Below, one piece after another: positions 1-9,073 of a DNA stretch of 37,436 nt. A program made the position numbers and the translations under genes. The notes below the pieces were generated by a model. It saw only the letters and a list, made by a program, of their open reading frames with translations, did not search any database and had not been told where the DNA came from. Numbering within the stretch: position 1 is the stretch's first letter; the number at the start of each line of letters is the position of its first letter. The stretch is from NCBI GenBank assembly GCA_029213025.1, contig JARGOZ010000025.1, positions 19,208 through 56,643 of the forward strand. The letters are read 5' to 3'. Source of the DNA: Verrucomicrobiales bacterium. Lineage in GTDB: Bacteria; Verrucomicrobiota; Verrucomicrobiia; Verrucomicrobiales; DEV007.

Positions 1-455
1 CTGTAGTTTTGGTCCAGAATAGCCTTGTTCTGAAATATGTACTCCACGCCGTCAGGGCCTCTAAAGCCAATAACGCAGCACACAGCGCGATAGACCTGAT
101 TATCGATCCCCGCATGTCCGTCGGGGTGTTCAAAATCTTCATCGCCAGTAAGGCCATCAAGATTGAGTCCCCAGGAATAGGGGCCTTCGACTTCCCGGAA
201 TTCAAAGCCGTATTGAGGTCGCGCCAGGGCAACGAACAGCAGAAAGATCGCTACCAGCCAGATACCCTGTTTGATCCAGCGGCGACGGCGGGAGAATGAT
301 TCAGTGAGTTGGGCGAGAAGCCGCTGGTGGGCGAGCTTGTTCAAATCCCTTTCCCTGCGCCGGTTCCAGATCACAAAACCATAGGCGAGGCCTCCGCAGA
401 GCAGCAGTCCGACCCAGATCCAAACGGGATAGGCAAATTGTAGTTCTTCCTTCAT
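1..455 (-). CDS. BatB-like N-terminus joined to an unrelated domain (partial)
   Basis: The reading frame opens at ATG 455, six bases after the BatA-like gene stops, and stays open to the window edge (151 codons, no stop). Residues 1-88 look like a BatB/BatA protein: a membrane segment at about 9-30, a basic loop, a second membrane segment at about 63-78, then ALARPQYGFEFREVE. In BatA/BatB proteins a von Willebrand domain with a DxSxS motif follows at once. Here the sequence turns into PYSWGLNLDG, DFEHPDGHAGIDNQVYRA and FRGPDG, with no MIDAS motif. That second part resembles uncharacterised exported proteins I know only by this G(I/V)DNQ(L/V)YR pattern. The protein may be a membrane-anchored hybrid, or the join near 185-190 may be an assembly chimera. 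The operon position fits a batB gene. Confidence 0.7.
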   Translation of the reverse strand, partial: MKEELQFAYPVWIWVGLLLCGGLAYGFVIWNRRRERDLNKLAHQRLLAQLTESFSRRRRWIKQGIWLVAIFLLFVALARPQYGFEFREVEGPYSWGLNLDGLTGDEDFEHPDGHAGIDNQVYRAVCCVIGFRGPDGVEYIFQNKAILDQNY

Positions 456-461
456 TGATAG

Positions 462-1472
462 TCAGGGGAGTCGCCGCAGGCGGGTTTCGCCAAGCAGTCG
501 CTCAAGGCCCAGAAAAAATATCGCCGGAACGAGAGCGAACAGAAACCATTCGTCGACATTTTCGTATTTCTTCAATTTCCGTTTCGTGGTCTCCAGTTTG
601 TTGATCACTTCATAAACCTGTTCGAGAGAGTCGGTATCGGTAGCGCGGAAATACTGCCCTCCGGTTTGGTCCGCTACGGCGCGGAGAGCTTCTTCATCAA
701 TATCGACTTCCACCATCCGCAGGCGGGTACCTCCGAATTGGGTTCTCATCGGCATAGGTGCCTGGCCGCGGGTTCCGGCTCCTACCGTATAGATTTTGAT
801 ACCAAAAGCTTTGGCTGCCTCCGAGGCGGTTGCCGGGTTTGCCGCCCCGGAATTGTTCATTCCATCGGTGAGTAAAACAACGATGCGCGATTTTGCCTCC
901 TGTTCTTTCAGGTGGTTGGCGGCTGAAACAATAGCGGAACCTATCGCGGTGCCATCTTCCACCTGCCCGATTTTTACCGATTCCAGTCTGCGCAACAGCC
1001 AGTCGTGATCGAGAGTCAGGGGGCTGACGAGATAGGGGCGACCGGCAAATGCGAGGATTCCAATGCGATCATTAGGCCGGTCTTCAACAAACCGGGCTAC
1101 TACATCTTTGACCACTTCAAGTCGGTTGACCCGGTTGCCTTTGAGTTGAAAATCGAGAGCCTCCATCGAGCCTGATACATCAATGGCGAGGATGATATCG
1201 ATACCGCTGGCTTCGACTTCTGTAGTTCCTTTGCCGAGTTGGGGGCGGGCGAGGGCGATGATCAATGCACCGAGGGCGAGGAGGCGCAGGGTCGCTAGAA
1301 AACCGCCGGCTTTGTTGCGGATTTTCGCCCCGGCATCACGGGCGGCGGCGACGGAAGGAAATCCCAACGCGGCGACCTGTCCGGTTCGCCCTTTTAACCA
1401 GGCGAGAATCGGCAGCAGGGCGAGCAATACAAGCAACCCGGGATGAGCAAACTGGAAATTCACCTCAGTCAT
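462..1472 (-). CDS. batA: BatA-like von Willebrand factor A membrane protein
   Basis: This 336-residue protein has the BatA plan: membrane segments at about 10-27 and 59-77, the ALARPQLG signature, then a periplasmic or cytoplasmic-face vWA domain. The MIDAS motif DVSGSM has Asp98, Ser100 and Ser102, and LLTDGMNNSG supplies the later metal-binding loop. A third membrane segment (FLFALVPAIFFLGLERLL) closes the protein. In this family the vWA domain binds a divalent metal and protein partners and works with a MoxR AAA+ ATPase. Its start overlaps the stop of the DUF4381 gene by four bases (ATGA), which indicates translational coupling within the MoxR-DUF58-DUF4381-BatA operon. The exact substrate is unknown for most members. 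Confidence 0.92.
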   Translation of the reverse strand: MTEVNFQFAHPGLLVLLALLPILAWLKGRTGQVAALGFPSVAAARDAGAKIRNKAGGFLATLRLLALGALIIALARPQLGKGTTEVEASGIDIILAIDVSGSMEALDFQLKGNRVNRLEVVKDVVARFVEDRPNDRIGILAFAGRPYLVSPLTLDHDWLLRRLESVKIGQVEDGTAIGSAIVSAANHLKEQEAKSRIVVLLTDGMNNSGAANPATASEAAKAFGIKIYTVGAGTRGQAPMPMRTQFGGTRLRMVEVDIDEEALRAVADQTGGQYFRATDTDSLEQVYEVINKLETTKRKLKKYENVDEWFLFALVPAIFFLGLERLLGETRLRRLP

Positions 1473-2035
1473 TTTTCAGTTGCAGCGGGTTGAGGTTTTT
1501 GGGTGGCGTGAACGAAGCTGCGGGCGGATTCGAGAAGTTCCTGCCGGGTCGATGCTTCCATACCGGCCCGGCCGAATTTTACTCCGTCGCAGCTGATCAA
1601 AAATGTGCCGAGTTCGTCGCGGAACGGAGCCAGTGCACCGCTTGCTTCGTGGTGGATTTCCCGCAAAAATTCTTCGGTAGTCTGGCGGGTGGCCGATATA
1701 GAAAAGCGCTTTTCGATATAGCGCCGAATCGTATCTGTAGCGGATAAAACCAGAGGCTCCGGGGACTCGCCGGGAATCAATTTTTCCGCCGCGTTCAGTT
1801 CTCTCAACGCGATTACCGAAGCGGCCGTGCCGGGCTTCTGCTTCTTCCGGGTCAGGAGTTTCCACAACAGCAATGCTATAATCAGAACAACTACAGCTGC
1901 GATGATCCAAAGTGTATAGTTCGGCGGTGCCGGGATTTCCACCAGGTCTTTGATATCGCGGATATCCTCCGCTTCCTGCGCCAATCCGGCCAATGGGAGA
2001 AGCAGGGGGAAAAGTGATATAGCGAAGGCTTTCAT
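1469..2035 (-). CDS. DUF4381-family single-pass membrane protein
   Basis: The 188-residue protein starts with a signal peptide (MKAFAISLFPLLLPLAGLAQ), then a short proline-rich segment with EIPAPPNYTLW and a strong membrane helix at about 42-62, followed by the basic stop-transfer sequence KLLTRKKQK. The rest is a helical soluble domain with a TTEEFL.EIHHE section. This matches DUF4381, a family encoded between DUF58 and vWA genes in MoxR operons. It is thought to be part of the same membrane assembly, but no activity is known. The gene begins four bases after the DUF58 stop and overlaps batA by four bases, so the three are very likely translated together. Confidence 0.82.
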   Translation of the reverse strand: MKAFAISLFPLLLPLAGLAQEAEDIRDIKDLVEIPAPPNYTLWIIAAVVVLIIALLLWKLLTRKKQKPGTAASVIALRELNAAEKLIPGESPEPLVLSATDTIRRYIEKRFSISATRQTTEEFLREIHHEASGALAPFRDELGTFLISCDGVKFGRAGMEASTRQELLESARSFVHATQKPQPAATEK

Positions 2036-2039
2036 TTTT

Positions 2040-2996
2040 CTAGGCGGCGCGGTGTCTCCGGTTTTCGAAAAATTTCATCAACTCCGGCATCCAGTCGGTG
2101 CCGTTTTCAAATTCCAGTAAATCAACCCCGAGCGAACGGATTGACTTCTGCACAGATTCCTTTCTCGCTGCGGCCTGCTTCTCATAGTTGCTGCGGATCT
2201 TCGCGTTGCCGGTATTGATTTCCACGAGTTCGCCGGTTTCCGCGTCCTGCACGGTCAGGATCCCGACTTCGGGCAGACTGTATTCGCGGGGATCATTGAC
2301 CGACAGGGCGATCACATCGTGGTGTTTATTGGTTACCTGCAGTTTGCGGCGGGTTTCGTTCAGTTCATCATCAAAATTTCCGGTAAAAGAAAAGTCGGAA
2401 ACGAGGAACACCACTGAACGTCGCTTGATCATTTGGTTTACAAAATCCAGTGCAACCTTCATATCGGTTCCGCTTCCTTCGGGTTCGAAAAAGAGAGCTT
2501 CCCGGATCAGCCGCATGATGTGGATTCTGCCTTTGGCCGGTGGTATATATAATTCCACCCGGTCGGTAAAGAGAACCAGACCGACTTTATCCTGATTTCG
2601 GATCGCCGAAGCTGCCAGTACTCCGGCGGCTTCGGTAGCCAGTTCGCGTTTGGTTTGCTCAACTGATCCGAAGTTCGAAGAGGCGCTGATGTCGATCATC
2701 AGCATGATGGTGAGTTCGCGCTCTTCGGTAAATAATTTGATGTGGGGACTGCCGGTCCGGGCTGTGACATTCCAGTCAATCGTGCGGACGTCATCTCCGG
2801 GCACATAGTCGCGGACGCGATCAAAATCCATACCCCGGCCTTTGAACACTGAAGCGTAGCGGCCTGCCATAGCGTCATCGACGAGGCGGCTGGTGCGCAC
2901 TTCCATCTTGCGCACTCGTCCGAGAATCTCAGCGGCGCGGGCTTCGGCTTCGGCGTCGCCCGGTTTGGGATTATCTTTATGTTTCTTTCGAGGCAT
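2040..2996 (-). CDS. DUF58 domain protein of the MoxR operon
   Basis: The 318-residue soluble protein carries the DUF58 hallmark GRYASVFKGRGMDFDRVRDY followed by PGDDVRTIDWNVTAR, then a von Willebrand-like fold with MLMIDISAS as a partial MIDAS (DxSxS). DUF58 proteins are regular partners of MoxR ATPases and vWA proteins, probably as an adaptor or chaperone substrate recogniser. ATG 2996 is chosen because the upstream extension begins at a TTG inside the repeat array. No clear Shine-Dalgarno is visible, since the 72-bp spacer from moxR is filled by the 22-bp repeat array (3008-3073). The gene starts the DUF58-DUF4381-BatA block. Confidence 0.93.
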   Translation of the reverse strand: MPRKKHKDNPKPGDAEAEARAAEILGRVRKMEVRTSRLVDDAMAGRYASVFKGRGMDFDRVRDYVPGDDVRTIDWNVTARTGSPHIKLFTEERELTIMLMIDISASSNFGSVEQTKRELATEAAGVLAASAIRNQDKVGLVLFTDRVELYIPPAKGRIHIMRLIREALFFEPEGSGTDMKVALDFVNQMIKRRSVVFLVSDFSFTGNFDDELNETRRKLQVTNKHHDVIALSVNDPREYSLPEVGILTVQDAETGELVEINTGNAKIRSNYEKQAAARKESVQKSIRSLGVDLLEFENGTDWMPELMKFFENRRHRAA

Positions 2997-3007
2997 AAGT
3001 ATCAAAT

Positions 3008-3068
3008 TGTACCCTGTTAGGTCTCACATTGTACCCTGTACAGTCCGGGACTGTACCCTGTTGAATGG

Positions 3069-3073
<5 letters not shown>
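3008..3073 (+). repeat. 22-bp-period direct repeat array A (3 units)
   Basis: Three direct copies of the core TGTACCCTGTT start at 3008, 3030 and 3052, exactly 22 bp apart. The middle copy ends in A instead of T. After each core come four mostly purine positions plus T, then about seven variable bases, usually ending AY before the next core. The array fills the whole spacer between the moxR stop codon (3069-3071) and the DUF58 start, so the last unit runs over the end of moxR. Similar arrays lie at 10832 and 20553 in the same orientation. A protein-binding site or an RNA-level element is possible, but no function is known. Confidence 0.85.
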
Positions 3074-4082
<1,009 letters not shown>

Positions 4083-4197
4083 GCGGGTTCGTTACAATTT
4101 CTGAATCAAAATCCTTTCGGAGTAAAGCGGTTGACAGTGGGCGATTTGTTTTCCCAATTTCCTAAAATTTCGTAAGAAAAACAAGGTTCCGGGGAAT

Positions 4198-4938
4198 TCA
4201 ATATCGAATTTTCAAAGCTCCTTCCGGTGCCTGAATAAGGACGGGTTTTGTGTCGGCTTTTAACCAGTTTAGTAGCAAGAGAAGATTTTCCCGGGCCATC
4301 GCGGTGCAACCCGCTGTAGGGGTTTCCGGTGTCCGCCAAATATGGAGAAAAATCGCGCTGCCCGCGCCTGGAACGACAGGATTCATATTGTGATTTACTA
4401 CGATGCCCAGCTCATACAGATGATTTTCGAGCCGCATTTTCTCGAAAGAAGCCCAGCGTTTTTCGGCTTCGGAGACTCCACCTGCCAGGCGAACCCATTT
4501 GTTATAGTCGGGTGAATTTTTGTCATCGACGAAAAAGTCCTGTTGCGTGGTCTGCCTCCAGGGAAGTTGGCAATTCGGTGGTGCTAACGGAGCGTAACCA
4601 AATGCTGTACCGAGAGTGAAAACACCGGCAGGGGCCTTTCCGTCGCCTTCTTTTTTGGCGAGTATGCCATTCGGGTTTTTGTGTAGCCCGCGGCCCCAGG
4701 CCATCCCGTTTCGGCCGATCATAACCGGAATTGGTTCTCCCACCGGCTTCCATTTCCCGGATGGAAGCTTTTCCATGCGGATCAGTTCCCCCGCGGAGGA
4801 ATCCCATGATTTTGAGGTCACGAGGAGAGCCTGGCGGCTGTCCGCCGGGATCCCGACCGGATTTTTCTGTGCGAATCCGGGGGCGTGGAGAGCAAAGAAA
4901 AACAAGGCGATCCATCCCGTGTTATTATGGAAAATCAT
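4198..4938 (-). CDS. Exported L,D-transpeptidase (YkuD fold)
   Basis: Taken from ATG 4938 the protein has 246 residues and begins with a signal peptide (MIFHNNTGWIALFFFALHAPGFA). A longer frame upstream to 5391 lacks a plausible N-terminus and lies antisense to the LURP-one gene, so it was not used. The C-terminal half has the YkuD catalytic signature: IFLHIWRTPETPTAGCTAM, with the conserved His and the nucleophilic Cys after the AG. Enzymes of this COG3786-type family crosslink peptidoglycan or attach lipoproteins by L,D-transpeptidation in the periplasm. A Gly/Asn-rich middle (GRNGMAWGRGLHKNPNG, KAPAGVFTLG) matches the substrate-binding part of the fold. It is divergent from the next gene with a 45-bp gap. 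Confidence 0.88.
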   Translation of the reverse strand: MIFHNNTGWIALFFFALHAPGFAQKNPVGIPADSRQALLVTSKSWDSSAGELIRMEKLPSGKWKPVGEPIPVMIGRNGMAWGRGLHKNPNGILAKKEGDGKAPAGVFTLGTAFGYAPLAPPNCQLPWRQTTQQDFFVDDKNSPDYNKWVRLAGGVSEAEKRWASFEKMRLENHLYELGIVVNHNMNPVVPGAGSAIFLHIWRTPETPTAGCTAMARENLLLLLNWLKADTKPVLIQAPEGALKIRY

Positions 4939-4983
4939 TTTTGTAGTGGCAGGAAATGTATCTGTAAGGGAGACTAGCGCCCT

Positions 4984-5571
4984 ATGAATTTTCCGCTTCA
5001 ACTTTCTTTCCCGGTTCTTACGATAGCCCAGAAAATTTCGGTCACAGATGCCGATAACCAAACCGTATGTTTTGTCCGGCAAAAGATCCTGAAATTGAAA
5101 GAGGCGATCGAGGTTTTTACCGATTCCACAAGGTCTCAAAAAATTTGCGATATCAAAGCCGACCGGGTTCTCGATTTTTCGGCGAACTATCATTTCTACG
5201 ACTGCAACGGAGCCGATTTCGGTGCGGTGGCGAGAAAAGGGATGAAGTCGATCTGGCGGGCGCACTACGACATTATGAAGGATGGCGCTGTGGATATGAA
5301 TATCAGTGAAGAAAATCCGTGGGTAAAAATGGTAGATGGAATGGTCGGGGAAATTCCTATAGTCGGTTTCTTCTCCGGGCTGATGTTTCATCCCTCCTAT
5401 GTTATAACCAACGCCGCCACCGGGCAGCAGCTGGTAAGGATCAAAAAGCGGCGGGCTTTCTTTGAGTCGCGGTTCAGTGTGGAGAAACTGTCGGAATTCA
5501 ATGGCGACGATGAGTTGCGCATTGTGATGTCTATATTAATGATGGCGTTGCTGGAGAGAGGCCGGGGATAA
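4984..5571 (+). CDS. LURP-one-related (tubby-like fold) protein
   Basis: The 195-residue protein has no signal peptide. Its pattern of alternating beta strands with SVTDADNQTVCFVRQKILKLKEAIEV cut short here as ADNQTVCFVRQK and ILKLKEAIEVFTD, then YHFYDCNG and a late membrane-leaning segment (VGEIPIVGFFSGLMFHPSY), matches LURP-one-related proteins. These have a tubby/phospholipid-scramblase-like 12-strand barrel around a hydrophobic helix. The bacterial role is unknown. The start ATG 4984 has GGGAGA about 12 bases upstream as a possible ribosome site. It is divergent from the L,D-transpeptidase gene and convergent with the lipase maturation factor gene 12 bases downstream. Confidence 0.8.
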   Translation: MNFPLQLSFPVLTIAQKISVTDADNQTVCFVRQKILKLKEAIEVFTDSTRSQKICDIKADRVLDFSANYHFYDCNGADFGAVARKGMKSIWRAHYDIMKDGAVDMNISEENPWVKMVDGMVGEIPIVGFFSGLMFHPSYVITNAATGQQLVRIKKRRAFFESRFSVEKLSEFNGDDELRIVMSILMMALLERGRG

Positions 5572-5583
5572 ATATAGCCGGTG

Positions 5584-7146
5584 TTATTTCGGTAGCCGGA
5601 CTTCCTTCAGGTAGATTCCGGCTTCCTGCCTTTTCCACCAGTTGCCGGTTTGCCGGAACTCCTGAATGTCGGTGAACTCGTACAGATATAGTTTTGCCCG
5701 CAGCAACTGCGGTGGCCTATCCGGGAAGGGATTTTCCCGGAAGAGAGCCTGAACGGATTCTTCCCCTTTGAGGATTTTCAGAATCATGGCTTCGAACCAG
5801 CGGGAATTTCTGCTGCGCGGATGGTATTGTCTTTCAAGTGCGGCAAACCACAACTGCCAGGCGACGCGCGGTTGGTGTGGGGCCACGAAACGGGGGCGCT
5901 CGTCGAGATCGTCGGGTTTCCATTTGAAATCATAGTCTTTCCAAGTGATACCATCGGCGCTTCCCTGTAGGATAATTTCCGGGCGATCCGTTGTCATCGT
6001 TCGGAAGAGGCCGTATCCGGAACACAGGTGAAACGGAGACAATTTTCCGGCGAGGGTATTGAGCCAACCGGGTGAAAGATCTACCGGTAATATCGGTTTG
6101 GGAGCCCTGTGTAAATTGGAAACGGTGACTTGGAAATTCAGTAAAATCAGAAGAGCAAGGCACGGTGCTGCAATTCCGAAAGGCAGCCACTTTTTCCAAC
6201 CTGCAGATTTGGTTTCGGTAGTATCGCATGGGAACCATTTGCGTGGCCAAAACCTGTCTGCGACTAAGGGCAGGCAAAGTACGATAGTGAGCAAATTGAA
6301 ATAGGTGTAGTTCCCGGTCAATAGAATCAGAACCATCAAGCCTGTGAATCCCGCCGCAGCCACGGCCCGACACCGGTAGCCGAACAGAACAAAAAACGGA
6401 AGTATGATTTCGACGAAATACATCGGCCAAATCGACAATTTGTGAAACCAAACAGGCATCTGATGCATCGCCCAGGCGGTCCAGGTGGGAAGCGGTTGGG
6501 TCTGGTAGTGAAAGGTCATAGCGGTGTGCGCGGGCCACCATTCCGGTTGGGCACCGGTTGCCCAGGCGAGTTTTACCCAACCGGACAGGAACAAGAGTTT
6601 CGCGATAACAATCCAGGCCAGAATGAGTGCCACCTTTCGGCGCAGGTTCAGGGCCGGTAGAGCCGATAACTTTTCCCGGTAGCCCCACCCGGACAGTAAC
6701 ACGGCTATGACTCCCGTCTCCAACAGCAGAATGTCCCACTGGAAACTCATAAACGTGTCGCCGGTAGTTACCAAAGACAGGTATATAATCCAGCAACCAA
6801 TCAGCGCTGGCCCCTGGACAAATCCGAGTACAGCCAGAAGGGCAAAAGCGCACCCGATGGCGCAAAGAATGTGAATTGCAGCGTCCGATGCGCCGAGGAT
6901 CCAGAACAATGTCGGTAGATTCCATCGACTGCCGCTGCCGGAATCCGCCCATCGCTGGTCGAGGAAATCCAGCAAAGTCTGGATAGGGACGAGCCCGTCT
7001 TTGCAGATCAAAGTTTCCGCCTGAACCCACCAGGAAAGGATTGCGATCAGGTAGATCAATCCGGTGCCACGACAGAACAGGGATGCTCCGATGCAGTATT
7101 TAGCGTTTGAAGACCGTTTAATCCAGGTAGCAAAATTCGACCACAT
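5584..7146 (-). CDS. Lipase maturation factor-like polytopic membrane protein
   Basis: About 520 residues with many hydrophobic helices over the first 340 residues, then a soluble C-terminal part of aromatic-rich strands (DLSPGWLNTLAGKLSPFHLC, GLFRTMTTDRPEIILQGS, and ending YLYEFTD). This is the layout of lipase maturation factor (LMF1) family proteins, in which the soluble end is conserved and contains WQLWFAALER and NPFPDRPP. In animals LMF1 helps secreted lipases fold in the ER, while bacterial members have no proven role. ATG 7146 is chosen because the nearest earlier start (7185) would overlap the VOC gene further. Even so the gene starts 28 bases before the VOC stop, which suggests coupling. 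Confidence 0.82.
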   Translation of the reverse strand: MWSNFATWIKRSSNAKYCIGASLFCRGTGLIYLIAILSWWVQAETLICKDGLVPIQTLLDFLDQRWADSGSGSRWNLPTLFWILGASDAAIHILCAIGCAFALLAVLGFVQGPALIGCWIIYLSLVTTGDTFMSFQWDILLLETGVIAVLLSGWGYREKLSALPALNLRRKVALILAWIVIAKLLFLSGWVKLAWATGAQPEWWPAHTAMTFHYQTQPLPTWTAWAMHQMPVWFHKLSIWPMYFVEIILPFFVLFGYRCRAVAAAGFTGLMVLILLTGNYTYFNLLTIVLCLPLVADRFWPRKWFPCDTTETKSAGWKKWLPFGIAAPCLALLILLNFQVTVSNLHRAPKPILPVDLSPGWLNTLAGKLSPFHLCSGYGLFRTMTTDRPEIILQGSADGITWKDYDFKWKPDDLDERPRFVAPHQPRVAWQLWFAALERQYHPRSRNSRWFEAMILKILKGEESVQALFRENPFPDRPPQLLRAKLYLYEFTDIQEFRQTGNWWKRQEAGIYLKEVRLPK

Positions 7147-7486
7147 GCCGGTCCGGGTCTTCGATAAAGATTTGTCGGGCTCCATCGGGACGAATATTTA
7201 TATTTACGATCTTTGCGTTTTTCTCTTCGAGGTGCCGCTGGCAGGCGTCCATGTCATCAATCTGTATTGCGAAATGGCTGCCCCTGGGATGTTCGTGGAC
7301 TTGTTGATCCAGCCCTTCGAGAAGGTGTAGTTCGCGTGTTTCACCAAGGGCAAACCAGGCTCCGTCAAAATCGAAATCCGGTCGCGGTTTCAGAGTCAGG
7401 CCCACCACGTCCTGATAGAACTCAATGCTGGCCGGAACATCCCTTACTGCAAGAGCCACGTGATTTAGGTCGAGTATTTTCATCAT
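7118..7486 (-). CDS. VOC-family (glyoxalase/dioxygenase fold) protein
   Basis: This 122-residue protein has the paired beta-alpha-beta-beta-beta modules of the vicinal oxygen chelate superfamily. The first begins LNHVALAVRDVPASIEFYQ (metal-ligand His), and the second begins GSHFAIQIDDMDACQRHL with another His, ending RQIFIEDPDRHVVEFCYLD with the C-terminal Glu ligand. This gives a metal site of the glyoxalase type. The substrate cannot be named from sequence. Two adjacent ATGs (7483, 7486) are possible starts, and the upstream one is used. Its stop lies inside the lipase maturation factor gene, so the two are probably co-transcribed. Confidence 0.9.
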   Translation of the reverse strand: MMKILDLNHVALAVRDVPASIEFYQDVVGLTLKPRPDFDFDGAWFALGETRELHLLEGLDQQVHEHPRGSHFAIQIDDMDACQRHLEEKNAKIVNINIRPDGARQIFIEDPDRHVVEFCYLD

Positions 7487-7678
7487 CACTACAGTCCAAA
7501 CCAAATAAACCACATGATAGTGATTAGGGAAACTACTGCCAATATGGATGCGAAGGAGAAGCCGCTGAGTAAAGCGGATGCCCGGTGACACCGCCGAAAA
7601 AGGATCTCACCGTTTCGACGGAATCAGTCGGGAATACTTCGCTCAGTATGATCATAAGTGGGCTCGTGCCGGAGAGGA

Positions 7679-9007
7679 TTATCCAATCAACTTACCGACG
7701 TCCCAGCCTTCGCGATACTCTCTGGTGAGCCATTTTTCGGCTTCCGGCTTGTTCGGGATTTTCATAGCTTCGCTGTCCCATTCGAGCACTTCGTTAGGGT
7801 AGCGGACAGCAATGTTGCCCATCAGAATCGTTTCCGTGAGAAGTGCACCATAGTCAAATCCATCGGAAGGTTGTTCCCCGGACAGACAGCCGTCAATCCA
7901 GCCATGGTAGTGATCCCCGTCGGCCGCCATTTCATAACCATCGGCATATTTTTCCTCCGGGTAGAGTCGCGGAGCCTGCACGTGGGGGATTACGAGAGTG
8001 CCTTGTTCACCGATCAAAATCGATCCACTGGAAGGGAGTCTCGTTGCCGCCGGGATATGGGAGCCTTTGGTGTTGGGCAGTCTACCGCCGTCATACCAGG
8101 AGATTTTCAGTTTGTCTCCCACGGTGTGTTCTGTGCCGGGAACTTCGAACGAATAACTGGTCTGGGCGGGCCAGACTTCGTCATTCATCCCGGTGTGGTT
8201 GGCGGAAAATTTATTGCCCGCCCCGTTGATTTTCAGTGCGGTGTAGACAGGGTCAAGGATGTGGCAGCCAAAATCGCCGACAGCTCCGTTGCCGAAGTCC
8301 TGCCAGTCGCGCCAGCCGAAGGCGTGGTACACGCCTTTTCCGCCGTAGGGCCTCATCGGAGCCCCGCCGATCCACAGATCCCAGTCGAGCGTTTCCGGAA
8401 CCGGAGGAGGATTTTTTGGCCGACTGATGTGGCCGGATTTTCCGTGACCTGTTGATCCCACCCAGCTGTGCACCCGGCTGACTTTTCCAATCGCTCCGGA
8501 CTGGACGATTTGAACAGCGGTCCGGTAATATTTGTGGGAGTGGATCTGGTTGCCAAGACGGGTGATCACTCCGGTTTTCTTCGCCATATTTTTGACCGCC
8601 TGAGCTTCCCATATATTGTGGGTAAGGGGTTTCTGGCAGTATACATGCTTACCCTGTTTCATCGCGGTGATGGCGCAATAGGCATGCATATGATCGGGAG
8701 TGGAAACCGTTACCGCATCAATTTTGTCGCCCATTTCATCCAGCATGATGCGGAAATCCTGGTAGGTCGGGACATCCGGCCAGAGCTTTTTGGCATTTCG
8801 AAACCGACTCGTATCCACGTCGCAAAGTGCCACATAGCGCTGATGATCGTGGGTCGACATGGCCCGGATATCGCTGAAGCCCTTGTTATCGGAGCCGATT
8901 GAGGCGAGTTGCAGCCTGGAATTCAAATTTTGTCCTCTCACAAGAGCCGGTGCGGCGAGGGCACCAACTGCTGCGGAGGCGCGAATGATATCACGTCGTG
9001 TAGCCAT
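7679..9007 (-). CDS. Tat-exported Gfo/Idh/MocA-family oxidoreductase
   Basis: The 442-residue protein begins with a twin-arginine signal (TRRDIIRASAAVGALAAPAL), so it is exported folded, probably with its NAD(P) bound. A Rossmann segment follows (LQLASIGSDNKG) and later KHVYCQKPLTHNIWEAQ, the EKP-type motif with the catalytic Lys of this family. The C-terminal alpha/beta domain contains FGCHILDPVYTAL. Family members oxidise or reduce sugars and inositols, and this exported subgroup is very common in Verrucomicrobiota and Planctomycetota. The substrate is unknown. ATG 9007 is chosen over an upstream TTG because it places the Tat motif at the N-terminus. The gene follows recJ by 66 bases. Confidence 0.92.
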   Translation of the reverse strand: MATRRDIIRASAAVGALAAPALVRGQNLNSRLQLASIGSDNKGFSDIRAMSTHDHQRYVALCDVDTSRFRNAKKLWPDVPTYQDFRIMLDEMGDKIDAVTVSTPDHMHAYCAITAMKQGKHVYCQKPLTHNIWEAQAVKNMAKKTGVITRLGNQIHSHKYYRTAVQIVQSGAIGKVSRVHSWVGSTGHGKSGHISRPKNPPPVPETLDWDLWIGGAPMRPYGGKGVYHAFGWRDWQDFGNGAVGDFGCHILDPVYTALKINGAGNKFSANHTGMNDEVWPAQTSYSFEVPGTEHTVGDKLKISWYDGGRLPNTKGSHIPAATRLPSSGSILIGEQGTLVIPHVQAPRLYPEEKYADGYEMAADGDHYHGWIDGCLSGEQPSDGFDYGALLTETILMGNIAVRYPNEVLEWDSEAMKIPNKPEAEKWLTREYREGWDVGKLIG

Positions 9008-9073
9008 GGGGGTAATCTTAGGAGGGGAGTGCAACAGGTCGAGAAAGATTGCTTACGCAATGGAGCCTGGGAT

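Noticed and set aside
4939..5391. N-terminal extension of the L,D-transpeptidase frame on the minus strand
   Set aside because: It is antisense to the LURP-one gene and lacks a normal protein pattern. ATG 4938 starts an obvious signal peptide.
7489..7623. A 45-codon minus-strand frame ending with a hydrophobic run (SILAVVSLITIMWFIWFGL), just upstream of the VOC start
   Set aside because: It has no ATG, GTG or TTG start in the open stretch and follows an in-frame TGA, so I do not call it a gene. It might be a remnant of a small membrane protein.
7658..8455. A 265-codon plus-strand open frame inside the Gfo/Idh/MocA gene
   Set aside because: It lies opposite a clear oxidoreductase and has no recognisable domain.
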